Below the pieces are notes generated by a model, which had not been told where the DNA came from, made no database searches, and saw nothing but the letters and a program-made list of their open reading frames with translations. A program made the position numbers and the translations under genes. Below, one piece after another: positions 1 to 5,432 of a DNA stretch of 6,464 nucleotides; position 1 is the first letter of the stretch; each line of letters begins with the position of its first letter. Origin of the DNA: UBA7803 sp041686955 (GTDB lineage: Bacteria > Pseudomonadota > Gammaproteobacteria > Pseudomonadales > Azotimanducaceae); contig JAWLCV010000136.1 in assembly GCA_041686955.1 (NCBI GenBank), forward strand, positions 1 to 6,464, read 5' to 3'.

Positions 1-1
1 G

Positions 2-445
2 TTCACCGACGCCTCCGGCGGTACCGTCCGGGTGTCCCGGGCGGGCGACGAGCTGGGCTCGCCGACCCGTGCGTTCGTCGAAACCAAGTCCACGCTCAAT
101 ACGGACTGGTATCTGGGAGACTGGTCCGCCCGGTTGTCACTTCGCTACCTGAGCTCGCTCGACGAGCAGTGCGTCGGGCTGGTCGCGGACTTCGAGCTTA
201 CCGAGTTCTGTTCCGACGGCGCCGCCGGCAACGAGCTCGACAGCGTGATCTACACCGACGTTCAGGCGAGCTGGAATCCCGCCGGATTGATGGGCGGCGG
301 TCTGACGTTCACCCTCGGCGTGGAGAACCTGTTCGACGAGGAGCCGCCGGTGTGCTTCTCCTGCGACCTGAACAGCCTGGATGGCACGGTATACCCCATC
401 GCTGGTCAGTTCCTGTACGGCCGGGTGATTTTCGAGACTCAGTAG
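2..445 (+). CDS. TonB-dependent outer-membrane receptor, C-terminal fragment (5' end outside window)
   Basis: The last 147 residues of an outer-membrane beta-barrel receptor, open to the left edge in frame 2 and ending at TAG 443-445. The tail is typical of TonB-dependent receptors: alternating beta-strand sequence (WSARLSLRYLSS near residues 41-52), the motif GVENLFDEEPP at about 106-116, and a closing YPIAGQFLYGRVIFETQ strand that seals the barrel. Four cysteines fall in likely extracellular loops (fragment residues 57, 70, 118 and 121, the last two as CFSC). This pattern recurs in large receptor paralogue families of gammaproteobacteria. Such proteins import siderophores, cobalamin, sugars or oligomers using TonB-ExbBD energy. 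The plug, TonB box and substrate-determining loops lie outside the window, so the ligand cannot be named. The protein ends in Q rather than the usual aromatic residue. Confidence 0.88.
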   Translation, partial: FTDASGGTVRVSRAGDELGSPTRAFVETKSTLNTDWYLGDWSARLSLRYLSSLDEQCVGLVADFELTEFCSDGAAGNELDSVIYTDVQASWNPAGLMGGGLTFTLGVENLFDEEPPVCFSCDLNSLDGTVYPIAGQFLYGRVIFETQ

Positions 446-483
446 GAGGGCGGGGCCGGTCTGTCTCAGGGATCGATTGCGCG

Positions 484-504
484 GGCCCGGCACCCCCGCG
501 GGCC
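484..504. repeat. GC-rich 6-bp inverted repeat after the receptor gene
   Basis: GGCCCG (484-489) and CGGGCC (499-504) can pair around a 9-base loop. The element lies between the receptor stop and the ribosome-binding site of the next gene. There is no T-run, so it is a weak candidate for an intrinsic terminator and may only reflect high GC content. Confidence 0.25.
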
Positions 505-512
505 GGAGGGAG
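505..512 (+). promoter_or_regulatory. Ribosome-binding site fixing a TTG start
   Basis: GGAGGGAG lies about 4-6 bases before TTG 517 and is the only good Shine-Dalgarno sequence near the 5' end of the membrane protein gene. It supports TTG over any upstream in-frame start. Confidence 0.65.
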
Positions 513-516
513 CGGC

Positions 517-1083
517 TTGTCGAGATTCGAGTATCTTTCGGTACTGATCTCCATCATCCTCGCTCTCGGCTTGTCCGAGGTGCTGGTGTGCTGGGCGCGC
601 CTGCTGCGCCACCGGGACGTCGTGCGCTTCTACTGGGTGCACGCCCTGTGGAGCGTGCTGGGCCTGTTGCTGCTGGTGCAGTTCTGGTGGGGGTTCTGGC
701 AGTTCCAGGTGGTGGACGACTGGACGTTCTCCGGGCTGCTGCTGGTCGCGGTGGAGACCATCATGCTGGTGGTGGCCGTGCTGCTGATCACCCCCTCGAA
801 GGAGGATCCGCCGCCGCCGAGTCTGCGCGACTACTACTTCGCCCACAGCCGACCCGTGTTCACGTTCGCGGCCGCGCTGATCGTGCTGCTGATCGTGGTC
901 GACACGCTGGTCGGCCACCAGCCGCTGGTGCACCCCGAGAACGTCGTCCGCCCGGTGGCGGCGGGCATACTGGCCTGGCTGGCGTATACGCGCTCACCGG
1001 TCTGGCACGCCGCGCTGGGCGTGGCGGCCGCACTGTTGTTCTGCCTGTTCATGCTGATCGCTTACGTCAACGCCGGATTGTGA
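517..1083 (+). CDS. Six-transmembrane protein of unknown function
   Basis: I do not recognise a named family. The 188-residue product starts at TTG 517, chosen because GGAGGGAG (505-512) sits just upstream and the protein then begins directly with a membrane helix; the same frame further upstream is arginine-rich shadow sequence inside the receptor gene. Six hydrophobic segments are visible, at about residues 6-26, 39-61, 70-92, 113-133, 143-158 and 163-184. A proline-rich cytoplasmic or periplasmic loop (KEDPPPPSLRDYYF, about 95-108) separates helices 3 and 4. Notable features are the opening SRFEYLSVLISIILALGLSEVL and an aromatic cluster, FYWVHALW then QFWWGFWQF, in helix 2. No catalytic motif is evident. 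Proteins of this general look occur as uncharacterised inner-membrane proteins in proteobacteria. The gene lies between the receptor and nudC, with no obvious functional link to either. Confidence 0.8.
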   Translation: MSRFEYLSVLISIILALGLSEVLVCWARLLRHRDVVRFYWVHALWSVLGLLLLVQFWWGFWQFQVVDDWTFSGLLLVAVETIMLVVAVLLITPSKEDPPPPSLRDYYFAHSRPVFTFAAALIVLLIVVDTLVGHQPLVHPENVVRPVAAGILAWLAYTRSPVWHAALGVAAALLFCLFMLIAYVNAGL

Positions 1084-1118
1084 CGACGGCCTGACCCGAC
1101 TCGGTGGCAGGGCGCGCG

Positions 1119-1124
1119 TACAAT
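1119..1124 (+). promoter_or_regulatory. Possible -10 element of the nudC promoter
   Basis: TACAAT matches the sigma-70 -10 consensus at five of six positions. A weak -35 candidate, CCGACT (1096-1101), is 17 bases upstream and matches TTGACA only in the central GAC. Transcription from here would start just before the AGGAG at 1138-1142. The hexamer overlaps the ATG at 1123, which argues against that ATG as the start of nudC. Confidence 0.35.
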
Positions 1125-1137
1125 GAGCGTTTTTGGC

Positions 1138-1142
1138 AGGAG
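1138..1142 (+). promoter_or_regulatory. Ribosome-binding site for the GTG start of nudC
   Basis: AGGAG is separated by seven bases from GTG 1150, an ideal spacing. The ATG at 1123 has only a looser AGGG about ten bases upstream. This site decides the preferred start. Confidence 0.6.
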
Positions 1143-1149
1143 TTCGCCC

Positions 1150-2088
1150 GTGTCCTTCGTCCACACCTTTGCCGGCAATCCGCTCGACCGGGGCGACGTG
1201 GAGCGGCGCGACCCCGCGTGGCTGGAAGCCGCCGCCCGCGCGCCCGAGACCCGCTATCTGCCCCTGCATCAGCTCAATGTGCTGGTCGATGCCCTCGGGT
1301 CCGCTCCGCGTCTGGGGTGGCTGAAATATGAAGACATTCGCTGGCTCGAGGTGGACGTGCCGCCGGTGTTCCTGGGCCTCGATGACCACCGAGTGGCGTG
1401 CTTTGCCCAGGACATCTCCTCAGTCCACGACCCCAACCACGCGCTCAACCTCTCCGATGGACTGTCGTTCCAGGAATCCCGAGGCGCGGCCATGGCGCTG
1501 CCGCGCGCGGAGACCGGCATCCTCGCCCAGGCGCGCGCGCAGATCGACTGGCACCAGCGCCACCCGTACTGCAGCGTGTGCGGCGAGCGCACGGCGCAGG
1601 GCAGGGGTGGTCAGGTTCGCACCTGCCCTGGCTGCGGCGCGGACCATTTTCCGCGCACCGACCCGGTGGCGATCATGCTGATCGTCGACGGCGATTGGTG
1701 TCTGCTCGGTCAGAGCAAGGGGCCGCTGGTGCGCATCGGCATGTTCTCCGCGCTGGCGGGCTTCATCGAGCAGGGCGAATCGATCGAAGAGGCGGTGCGG
1801 CGTGAGACGCTCGAGGAGGCGGGCATCCGGGTTGGCCAGGTACGCTACCACTCGTCGCAGCCATGGCCCTTCCCGTCGTCGCTGATGATCGGCTGCCACG
1901 GGGTCGCCGAGACCACCGAGATCTCCATCGACACCGAAGAGATGCACGATGTGCGCTGGTTCGAGCGGGAGGCGGTACGCGCCGCCCTCGCCGGTGAGCA
2001 TCCGAACCTCAAGGTGCCCGGCGAGATCGCGATCGCGCACCACCTCATCCGCGCCTGGGCAGAGGGGGAGGTCTCGCTGGCGCAGTGA
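1150..2088 (+). CDS. nudC: NADH pyrophosphatase NudC (zinc-binding Nudix hydrolase)
   Basis: NudC hydrolyses NADH and NAD+ to the nicotinamide mononucleotide and AMP, and in characterised homologues removes NAD caps from RNA; it is cytoplasmic. From GTG 1150 the product is 312 residues. The N-terminal part opens with FAGNPLDR, usual for this group. A four-cysteine zinc site follows (C141, C144, C159, C162, in CSVCGE and CPGCGADHFPRTDPVAIML). The Nudix box is complete at about 204-226 (GFIEQGESIEEAVRRETLEEAGI), carrying the catalytic RE and EE pairs. SQPWPFPSSLM at about 236-246 is the signature that separates NADH pyrophosphatases from other Nudix enzymes. All key residues are present. An alternative ATG at 1123 would add nine residues, but it overlaps a -10-like hexamer and has a weaker ribosome-binding site. 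The gene converges with the downstream regulator. Confidence 0.95.
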   Translation: MSFVHTFAGNPLDRGDVERRDPAWLEAAARAPETRYLPLHQLNVLVDALGSAPRLGWLKYEDIRWLEVDVPPVFLGLDDHRVACFAQDISSVHDPNHALNLSDGLSFQESRGAAMALPRAETGILAQARAQIDWHQRHPYCSVCGERTAQGRGGQVRTCPGCGADHFPRTDPVAIMLIVDGDWCLLGQSKGPLVRIGMFSALAGFIEQGESIEEAVRRETLEEAGIRVGQVRYHSSQPWPFPSSLMIGCHGVAETTEISIDTEEMHDVRWFEREAVRAALAGEHPNLKVPGEIAIAHHLIRAWAEGEVSLAQ

Positions 2089-2113
2089 CGCCAGGTTCGC
2101 CCTCCGCCTCAGG

Positions 2114-2152
2114 CGCCGCGGCTCACGTTCCGGCTGCCCGTGGCGCGCGGCG
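2114..2152. terminator. Imperfect GC-rich hairpin between convergent genes, possible terminator
   Basis: CGCCGCG (2114-2120) pairs with CGCGGCG (2146-2152). Inside a 2x2 internal loop, CACG (2124-2127) pairs with CGTG (2139-2142), extended by one T-G pair, leaving an 11-base loop. It lies in the 69-base gap where nudC and the minus-strand regulator gene converge, a natural place for a bidirectional terminator. No T-run follows on either strand, so intrinsic termination is uncertain. Confidence 0.35.
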
Positions 2153-2157
2153 GTGCG

Positions 2158-3582
2158 TCATGCCCGCAGGGCCTGCTCGAGGCGGCGAGCCTGGGCGAGT
2201 GCCTGCTCCTCGGGGATGTTGGTGAAGCCGAGCAGCAGCCCCTGGCCGCCACCGGGCCTGATCGCCATGCGGCTGAGTGCCTGTGGGGCGAGGCCCCGAG
2301 CCCGGGCCAGCTCCACCAGTCGCACGTCGCTCTCGCCGCAATTCAGCCGCGCGAGCAGATGCATACCGCCCGCCTGCAGCTCCAGCCGGAGGCGGTCCGG
2401 AAACACCTCAGTCAGCGCGCTCGCCAAGGCGCTGCGGCGCCGGGCATAGAGTCCGCGCATGCGCCGGATGTGCCGGGCGAAATGGCCCTGGTCGATGAAC
2501 TCGGTGACGATCGACTGGACCAGCAGCGACCGGTCCGGATGCAGCATGCGGCAGGTCTCGCCGAATTTCTGCACCAGCGGCTCCGGCACCACCGCATAGC
2601 CCATGCGCAGGCCGGGAAACAGCACCTTGCTGAAGGTGCCCACATAGAGCACCCGCGCGTCGCCGTCCAGGCTCTTCAGCGCCGGGAGCGGCGGGCCGCG
2701 GTAGCGGTACTCGCTGTCGTAATCGTCCTCGACAATCCAGGCCTTCGCCGCCCGCGCCCAGTTCAACAGGGCCAGCCGCCGGCGCAGGCTCAACGCCACG
2801 CCCAGGGGCATCTGATGCGATGGGGTGACCAGCGCCATACGGGCGCGCGGCGCGCTGTCGACGGCGGCGGCGACGTCGAGGCCCTCGTCGTCCACCGGCA
2901 CCGGGACGATCCGTGCACCTGCCGCCGCCAGTGCTGCCCGCGCCAGGACGTAGCCCGGGTCCTCCAGCCAGACCTGCTCGCCCTGCTTCAGCAGCACGCG
3001 GGTGATCAGCCCCAGCGCGCCCTGGAATCCGCCGGTGATGAAGATCTGCTCCGGCGCACAGTCGATGCCCCGGGCCACTGCCAGGTAGCGCGTGAGGGCT
3101 TCCCGAAGCGGCTGGTGCCCGGCTGGATTCGCTACGTGCATGGCCGCCACCGACAGGGTTCGCGCCTGGCGAACGGCCAGACGGGCCCACAGCTTACGGG
3201 GGAACGCGTCCATGGCCGGCAGACCCATCTGGAACGGTTGAATGGCTGCGGCGGTGCCGGGTGCGAGCGGCCGGCGGGTCACATTGCGTCGCGACCGCGC
3301 GATCAGCTCCCCTGCCACGCCCTCGGCAACCACTGTGCCCGCGGCGCCGCGGCTGACGATGTATCCCTCGCCGGCCAGCGTCGCGTACGCCGCGTCCACG
3401 GTGCCCCGGGCCACGGCGAGCTGGTTAGCCAGGGTGCGCGCGGAAGGCAGCCGTTCGCCCGGCTGGAGGGTCCCGCGGGTAATGGCGTCGCGCAGCCGCT
3501 CGTAGAGCTGACGGCGCAGCGGAGTGACGCTGCGCCGATCCAGCGCCAGGGTCTGCGCCCCGGAAGGGGTGCCGCGAGTCAT
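2158..3582 (-). CDS. MocR/PdxR-type transcriptional regulator (GntR winged helix fused to class I aminotransferase-like domain)
   Basis: A 474-residue chimera typical of the MocR subfamily of GntR regulators. Residues about 19-86 form the winged helix (PLRRQLYERLRDAI, then LPSARTLANQLAVARGTVDAAYATLAGEGYI). After a linker, residues about 115-474 form a fold-type I, PLP-binding domain. The PLP-lysine is expected at K319 in YVGTFSKVLFPGLRMGY, and the cofactor-facing acidic motif EDDYDSEYRY is at 285-294. GGFQGAL (184-190) and EDPGY (207-211) match the usual cofactor-pocket sequences. Members use PLP adducts as sensors rather than as catalysts. The gene is divergent from the AhpD-like/cupin pair, the usual arrangement for a MocR regulator and its target. 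The start has only a weak AGG about five bases upstream. The effector and any role in pyridoxal, GABA or taurine metabolism cannot be assigned, so pdxR is not used as a name. Confidence 0.93.
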   Translation of the reverse strand: MTRGTPSGAQTLALDRRSVTPLRRQLYERLRDAITRGTLQPGERLPSARTLANQLAVARGTVDAAYATLAGEGYIVSRGAAGTVVAEGVAGELIARSRRNVTRRPLAPGTAAAIQPFQMGLPAMDAFPRKLWARLAVRQARTLSVAAMHVANPAGHQPLREALTRYLAVARGIDCAPEQIFITGGFQGALGLITRVLLKQGEQVWLEDPGYVLARAALAAAGARIVPVPVDDEGLDVAAAVDSAPRARMALVTPSHQMPLGVALSLRRRLALLNWARAAKAWIVEDDYDSEYRYRGPPLPALKSLDGDARVLYVGTFSKVLFPGLRMGYAVVPEPLVQKFGETCRMLHPDRSLLVQSIVTEFIDQGHFARHIRRMRGLYARRRSALASALTEVFPDRLRLELQAGGMHLLARLNCGESDVRLVELARARGLAPQALSRMAIRPGGGQGLLLGFTNIPEEQALAQARRLEQALRA

Positions 3583-3599
3583 CTTGGCCTATGCGACTG

Positions 3600-3630
3600 A
3601 GTGCTTTTTGGCACTTTATCATGGTCCATG
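3600..3630. promoter_or_regulatory. Candidate operator in the divergent control region
   Basis: The 99-base gap between the divergent genes holds two inverted repeats close together. AGTGC (3600-3604) and GCACT (3611-3615) flank six bases, and CATGG-T-CCATG (3620-3630) is a near-continuous palindrome. Its core, TGGTCCA (TGGACCA on the minus strand), and the nearby minus-strand AAAGTG recall the AAAGTGGWCTA-type sites described for PdxR, but the match is partial. No convincing -35/-10 pair is seen for either gene; TTGGCA at 3608-3613 resembles a -35 but lacks a partner. Binding by the adjacent MocR protein is inference from position. Confidence 0.4.
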
Positions 3631-3681
3631 TGAAGGCCACACTGCCGGCCATCTCACCGAATAGAAGAAGGAGCAAGCCCG

Positions 3682-4155
3682 ATGGAGGCAAGACTGGATG
3701 CCTACGCGGCCGCACCGGACGCCGTCGACGCGGTGCTCGGCGTGGAGGCCTACATCAGGGGCTGCGGCCTCGAGCGAAGTCTGATCGAGCTGGTCAAGAT
3801 GCGGGCCTCCCAGGTCAACGGCTGCGCGTATTGCCTCGACATGCACAGCAAGGACGCGCGCCGCCACGGCGAGAGCGAGCAGCGGCTTTATCTGCTGAAC
3901 GCGTGGCATGAGTCGCCGCTCTACAGCGAGCGCGAGCGCGCTGCCCTGGCCTGGACCGAAGCGCTGACCCTGGTGGCCGAGTCGCACGCCCCCGACGCCG
4001 TGTTCGACCAGGTGCGTAGGCAGTTCAGCGATCGGGAACTGGTCGATCTCACCACTCTGATCGGGGTCATCAATCTGTGGAACCGGATCGCCATCGGCTT
4101 CCGCAATCAGCATCCGGTGGAGGCGCCGCCGGCCCTGGCGGGAGCGGCGACATGA
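3682..4155 (+). CDS. Carboxymuconolactone decarboxylase family protein, AhpD-like
   Basis: A 157-residue, single-domain, all-helical protein of the CMD/AhpD superfamily, expected in the cytoplasm. The active-site signature is complete: E36, then eleven residues, C48-x-x-C51-x-x-x-H55 (in ELVKMRASQVNGCAYCLDMH), the same spacing as the proton-relay glutamate, redox CxxC pair and histidine of AhpD alkylhydroperoxidase. This indicates thiol-based peroxidase or disulfide chemistry rather than muconolactone decarboxylation, which lacks the CxxC. The remaining sequence, with LNAWHESPLYSERERAALAWTEALT (about 72-96), is usual for these small proteins. AAGGAG (3668-3673) lies eight bases before ATG 3682. 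The stop codon overlaps the start of the cupin gene as ATGA, so the two are co-translated. Divergence from the MocR gene suggests control by it. The natural substrate is unknown. Confidence 0.92.
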   Translation: MEARLDAYAAAPDAVDAVLGVEAYIRGCGLERSLIELVKMRASQVNGCAYCLDMHSKDARRHGESEQRLYLLNAWHESPLYSERERAALAWTEALTLVAESHAPDAVFDQVRRQFSDRELVDLTTLIGVINLWNRIAIGFRNQHPVEAPPALAGAAT

Positions 4156-4547
4156 GGCGTCTCACGCTGCTCTGGGCGTTGACCCTGTCGTCCGGCATCG
4201 CCTTGGCGCACGACGGAGCCCGCGCCTTCAAGACCTTCGAGCACCCGTTGCCGAACGTGCCGGGCAAGACCCTGACGGCGGTGGTGGTGGAATACCCGCC
4301 GGGCGCTGCCTCGCAGCCCCACCGCCACGCGCCGTCGGGCTTCATCTTCGCCTACGTGCTGTCCGGCAGGATCCGCTCCCAGGTGGAAGGCGGACCCGCC
4401 AGGGTCTACCAGGCCGGCGAGTCGTGGTACGAGAACCCGGGCGACCATCACGTGGTCAGCGAGAACGCCAGCGACTCGGAGGCCGCGCGGCTGCTCGCGG
4501 TATTCGTGGCCGACGACGGCGAGACCTTGACGACGCCCGACCCCTGA
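4152..4547 (+). CDS. Exported small cupin-domain protein
   Basis: A 131-residue protein with a Sec signal peptide (MRRLTLLWALTLSSGIALA, probable cleavage after residue 19), so it acts in the periplasm or outside. One cupin barrel follows. Motif 1 gives the metal pair H57 and H59 (PPGAASQPHRHAPSG) and continues into FAYVLSGRI; the glutamate normally found after the two histidines is not evident. Motif 2 is YQAGESWYENPGDHHVVSENAS (about 86-107), with H100 the likely third ligand. Small cupins of this type bind Fe, Mn or Zn and include dioxygenases, isomerases and non-enzymatic sensors, so function is open. The start ATG 4152 overlaps the AhpD-like gene's stop by four bases, implying translational coupling. 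Pairing of an AhpD-like protein with a cupin beside a MocR gene suggests a shared oxidative or small-molecule detoxification role, which is inference. Confidence 0.9.
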   Translation: MRRLTLLWALTLSSGIALAHDGARAFKTFEHPLPNVPGKTLTAVVVEYPPGAASQPHRHAPSGFIFAYVLSGRIRSQVEGGPARVYQAGESWYENPGDHHVVSENASDSEAARLLAVFVADDGETLTTPDP

Positions 4548-4555
4548 GACGGGCT

Positions 4556-4595
4556 GCCCACGCGGCGGTCCCTTCATCCTGAGAACAGCGTGGGC
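4556..4595. terminator. Perfect 8-bp inverted repeat after the cupin gene
   Basis: GCCCACGC (4556-4563) and GCGTGGGC (4588-4595) pair exactly around a 24-base loop, starting nine bases after the cupin stop codon. The position suits transcript termination or 3'-end protection, but the loop is long and no T-run follows. It could also be a protein-binding dyad. Confidence 0.35.
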
Positions 4596-4635
4596 CTGCT
4601 CAACGGCGCTGCCCGCTCTTGTGTCATAGGCCCCG

Positions 4636-4665
4636 TTGCCATCTGCCGCTCCGCGGCGGTGGCAA
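4636..4665. repeat. Strong 30-base hairpin in the gap
   Basis: A 13-pair stem with one bulged T (4642) and a three-base loop TCC (4650-4652). The outer arm TTGCCA (4636-4641) pairs with TGGCAA (4660-4665), and the inner arm CTGCCGC (4643-4649) pairs with GCGGCGG (4653-4659) with a single G-T pair. It resembles REP/BIME-type palindromes or a terminator stem without a T-tract. A single copy is seen in this window. Confidence 0.5.
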
Positions 4666-4697
4666 GGCCGACCACGGCTGCCCGCCCCTGGCACGAG

Positions 4698-4719
4698 TCC
4701 TGCACCCTCCGTTGCAGGA
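4698..4719. repeat. 7-bp inverted repeat in the leader of the exported-protein gene
   Basis: TCCTGCA (4698-4704) and TGCAGGA (4713-4719) form a perfect seven-pair stem with an eight-base loop, followed by GTTT. It ends only five bases before the ribosome-binding site at 4724-4731. It could end transcription arriving from the cupin gene or affect translation of the next gene. With the two preceding repeats, it accounts for most of the 188-base gap (4548-4735), in which no gene or clear promoter is seen. Confidence 0.4.
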
Positions 4720-4735
4720 GTTTGGGAGAGGCGCA

Positions 4736-5422
4736 ATGTTGCTGTGGCGGGCCCTACTGATCGCCTTCGGCCTCTGCGCCGCGTTGTCCGCCATCGCGGA
4801 GACGCCGGCGCCGCCGGTACCGACGGTTCTCGAGATCGAGGCCGAGGAGCTCTTCCCTCTGGTTGCTGGTGAGAGCACGTTCGAGGTGGTGGATGGAGAC
4901 GGGGAAGGACGGCAAGTCGTGCTGGAACTGAGCGCAGCGGACGGTGAAGGTCGCTGGGAACTTCGATTCGACGACTACAACATCCTCCATCTCCTTCGAC
5001 TCCGGAATGGTGGCGTGCTGCTCACCCGTCTGGACGTGCTGACGGAAGGCCAGACCGTGCTGTACGAGCCGCCGGTGGTTCTCCTTCCCCACAGAATCGT
5101 GCCCGACCGTACGTGGAGCGGGACCGGCAGGGCTAGGATCTTGAACTTTGAGACGCAAGAGCTTTTGCACAAGGGCGAGTATCGCCACCGAGTCCTTCCC
5201 ATCACTCGAGAAAGGTTCGTCACTCCGACGGCTGAATACGAAGGTTTCCTGGTGCCGATCGAGCAGACCATCGACCTCGAAGCTCCGGCGGTGATCCGGC
5301 TGTGGCTCGACTGCGGCTTCGTGCCCGGCGAGGGTCTGGTGAAACGCTCCATGAAGTTCGTCGTCGACAAACCCCTGTGGTTCGGCTCGACCACACGGCG
5401 CACAGCAGAGCTCGTCCGTTAG
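4736..5422 (+). CDS. Exported protein of unknown function
   Basis: I do not recognise a named family. The 228-residue product begins at ATG 4736 behind GGGAGAGG (4724-4731). An upstream extension in the same frame is rich in H, P and G, lacks a ribosome-binding site and is rejected. Residues 1-21 are a Sec signal peptide (MLLWRALLIAFGLCAALSAIA, cleavage likely before E22); there is no lipobox. The mature part looks beta-rich, with no membrane segment. Two stretches resemble a recurring layout in exported beta proteins: YEPPVVLLPHRIVPDRTWSGTGRARIL (110-136), proline-rich then a strand with a TW-G motif, and LWLDCGFVPGEGLVKRSMKF (189-208), a W/G-G-LVK turn before the end. That layout recalls DUF3108/LolA-like proteins, a weak resemblance only. 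The stop overlaps the Shine-Dalgarno sequence of nhaA, suggesting co-expression. Confidence 0.8.
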   Translation: MLLWRALLIAFGLCAALSAIAETPAPPVPTVLEIEAEELFPLVAGESTFEVVDGDGEGRQVVLELSAADGEGRWELRFDDYNILHLLRLRNGGVLLTRLDVLTEGQTVLYEPPVVLLPHRIVPDRTWSGTGRARILNFETQELLHKGEYRHRVLPITRERFVTPTAEYEGFLVPIEQTIDLEAPAVIRLWLDCGFVPGEGLVKRSMKFVVDKPLWFGSTTRRTAELVR

Positions 5423-5426
5423 GAGG
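5421..5426 (+). promoter_or_regulatory. Perfect Shine-Dalgarno AGGAGG selecting a CTG start for nhaA
   Basis: AGGAGG shares two bases with the TAG stop of the upstream gene and is followed, after six bases, by CTG 5433 in the nhaA frame. TTG 5429 is also near, but it lies in another frame that closes at TGA 5480. Confidence 0.65.
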
Positions 5427-5432
5427 TTTTGG

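Noticed and set aside
169..516. N-terminal extension of the six-helix protein into the receptor gene
   Set aside because: Residues from this stretch are arginine-rich shadow sequence of another frame; the TTG at 517 has its own good ribosome-binding site and begins at the first membrane helix.
2140..3600. A 486-codon plus-strand open frame opposite the MocR-type regulator
   Set aside because: It is slightly longer than the real gene, but its product is a low-complexity, R/Q/H-rich chain with no domain, while the minus strand carries a complete winged helix and PLP-binding domain. It is a GC-driven shadow.
3608..3636. A sigma-70 promoter for the AhpD-like gene using TTGGCA as -35
   Set aside because: No acceptable -10 hexamer occurs 16-18 bases downstream; the promoter may depend on the activator, so only an operator candidate is reported.
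4107..4736. A 209-codon minus-strand open frame covering the cupin gene and the following gap
   Set aside because: The product is G/R/A-rich with no motif, and half of it is antisense to a clear cupin. The part in the gap has no independent support.
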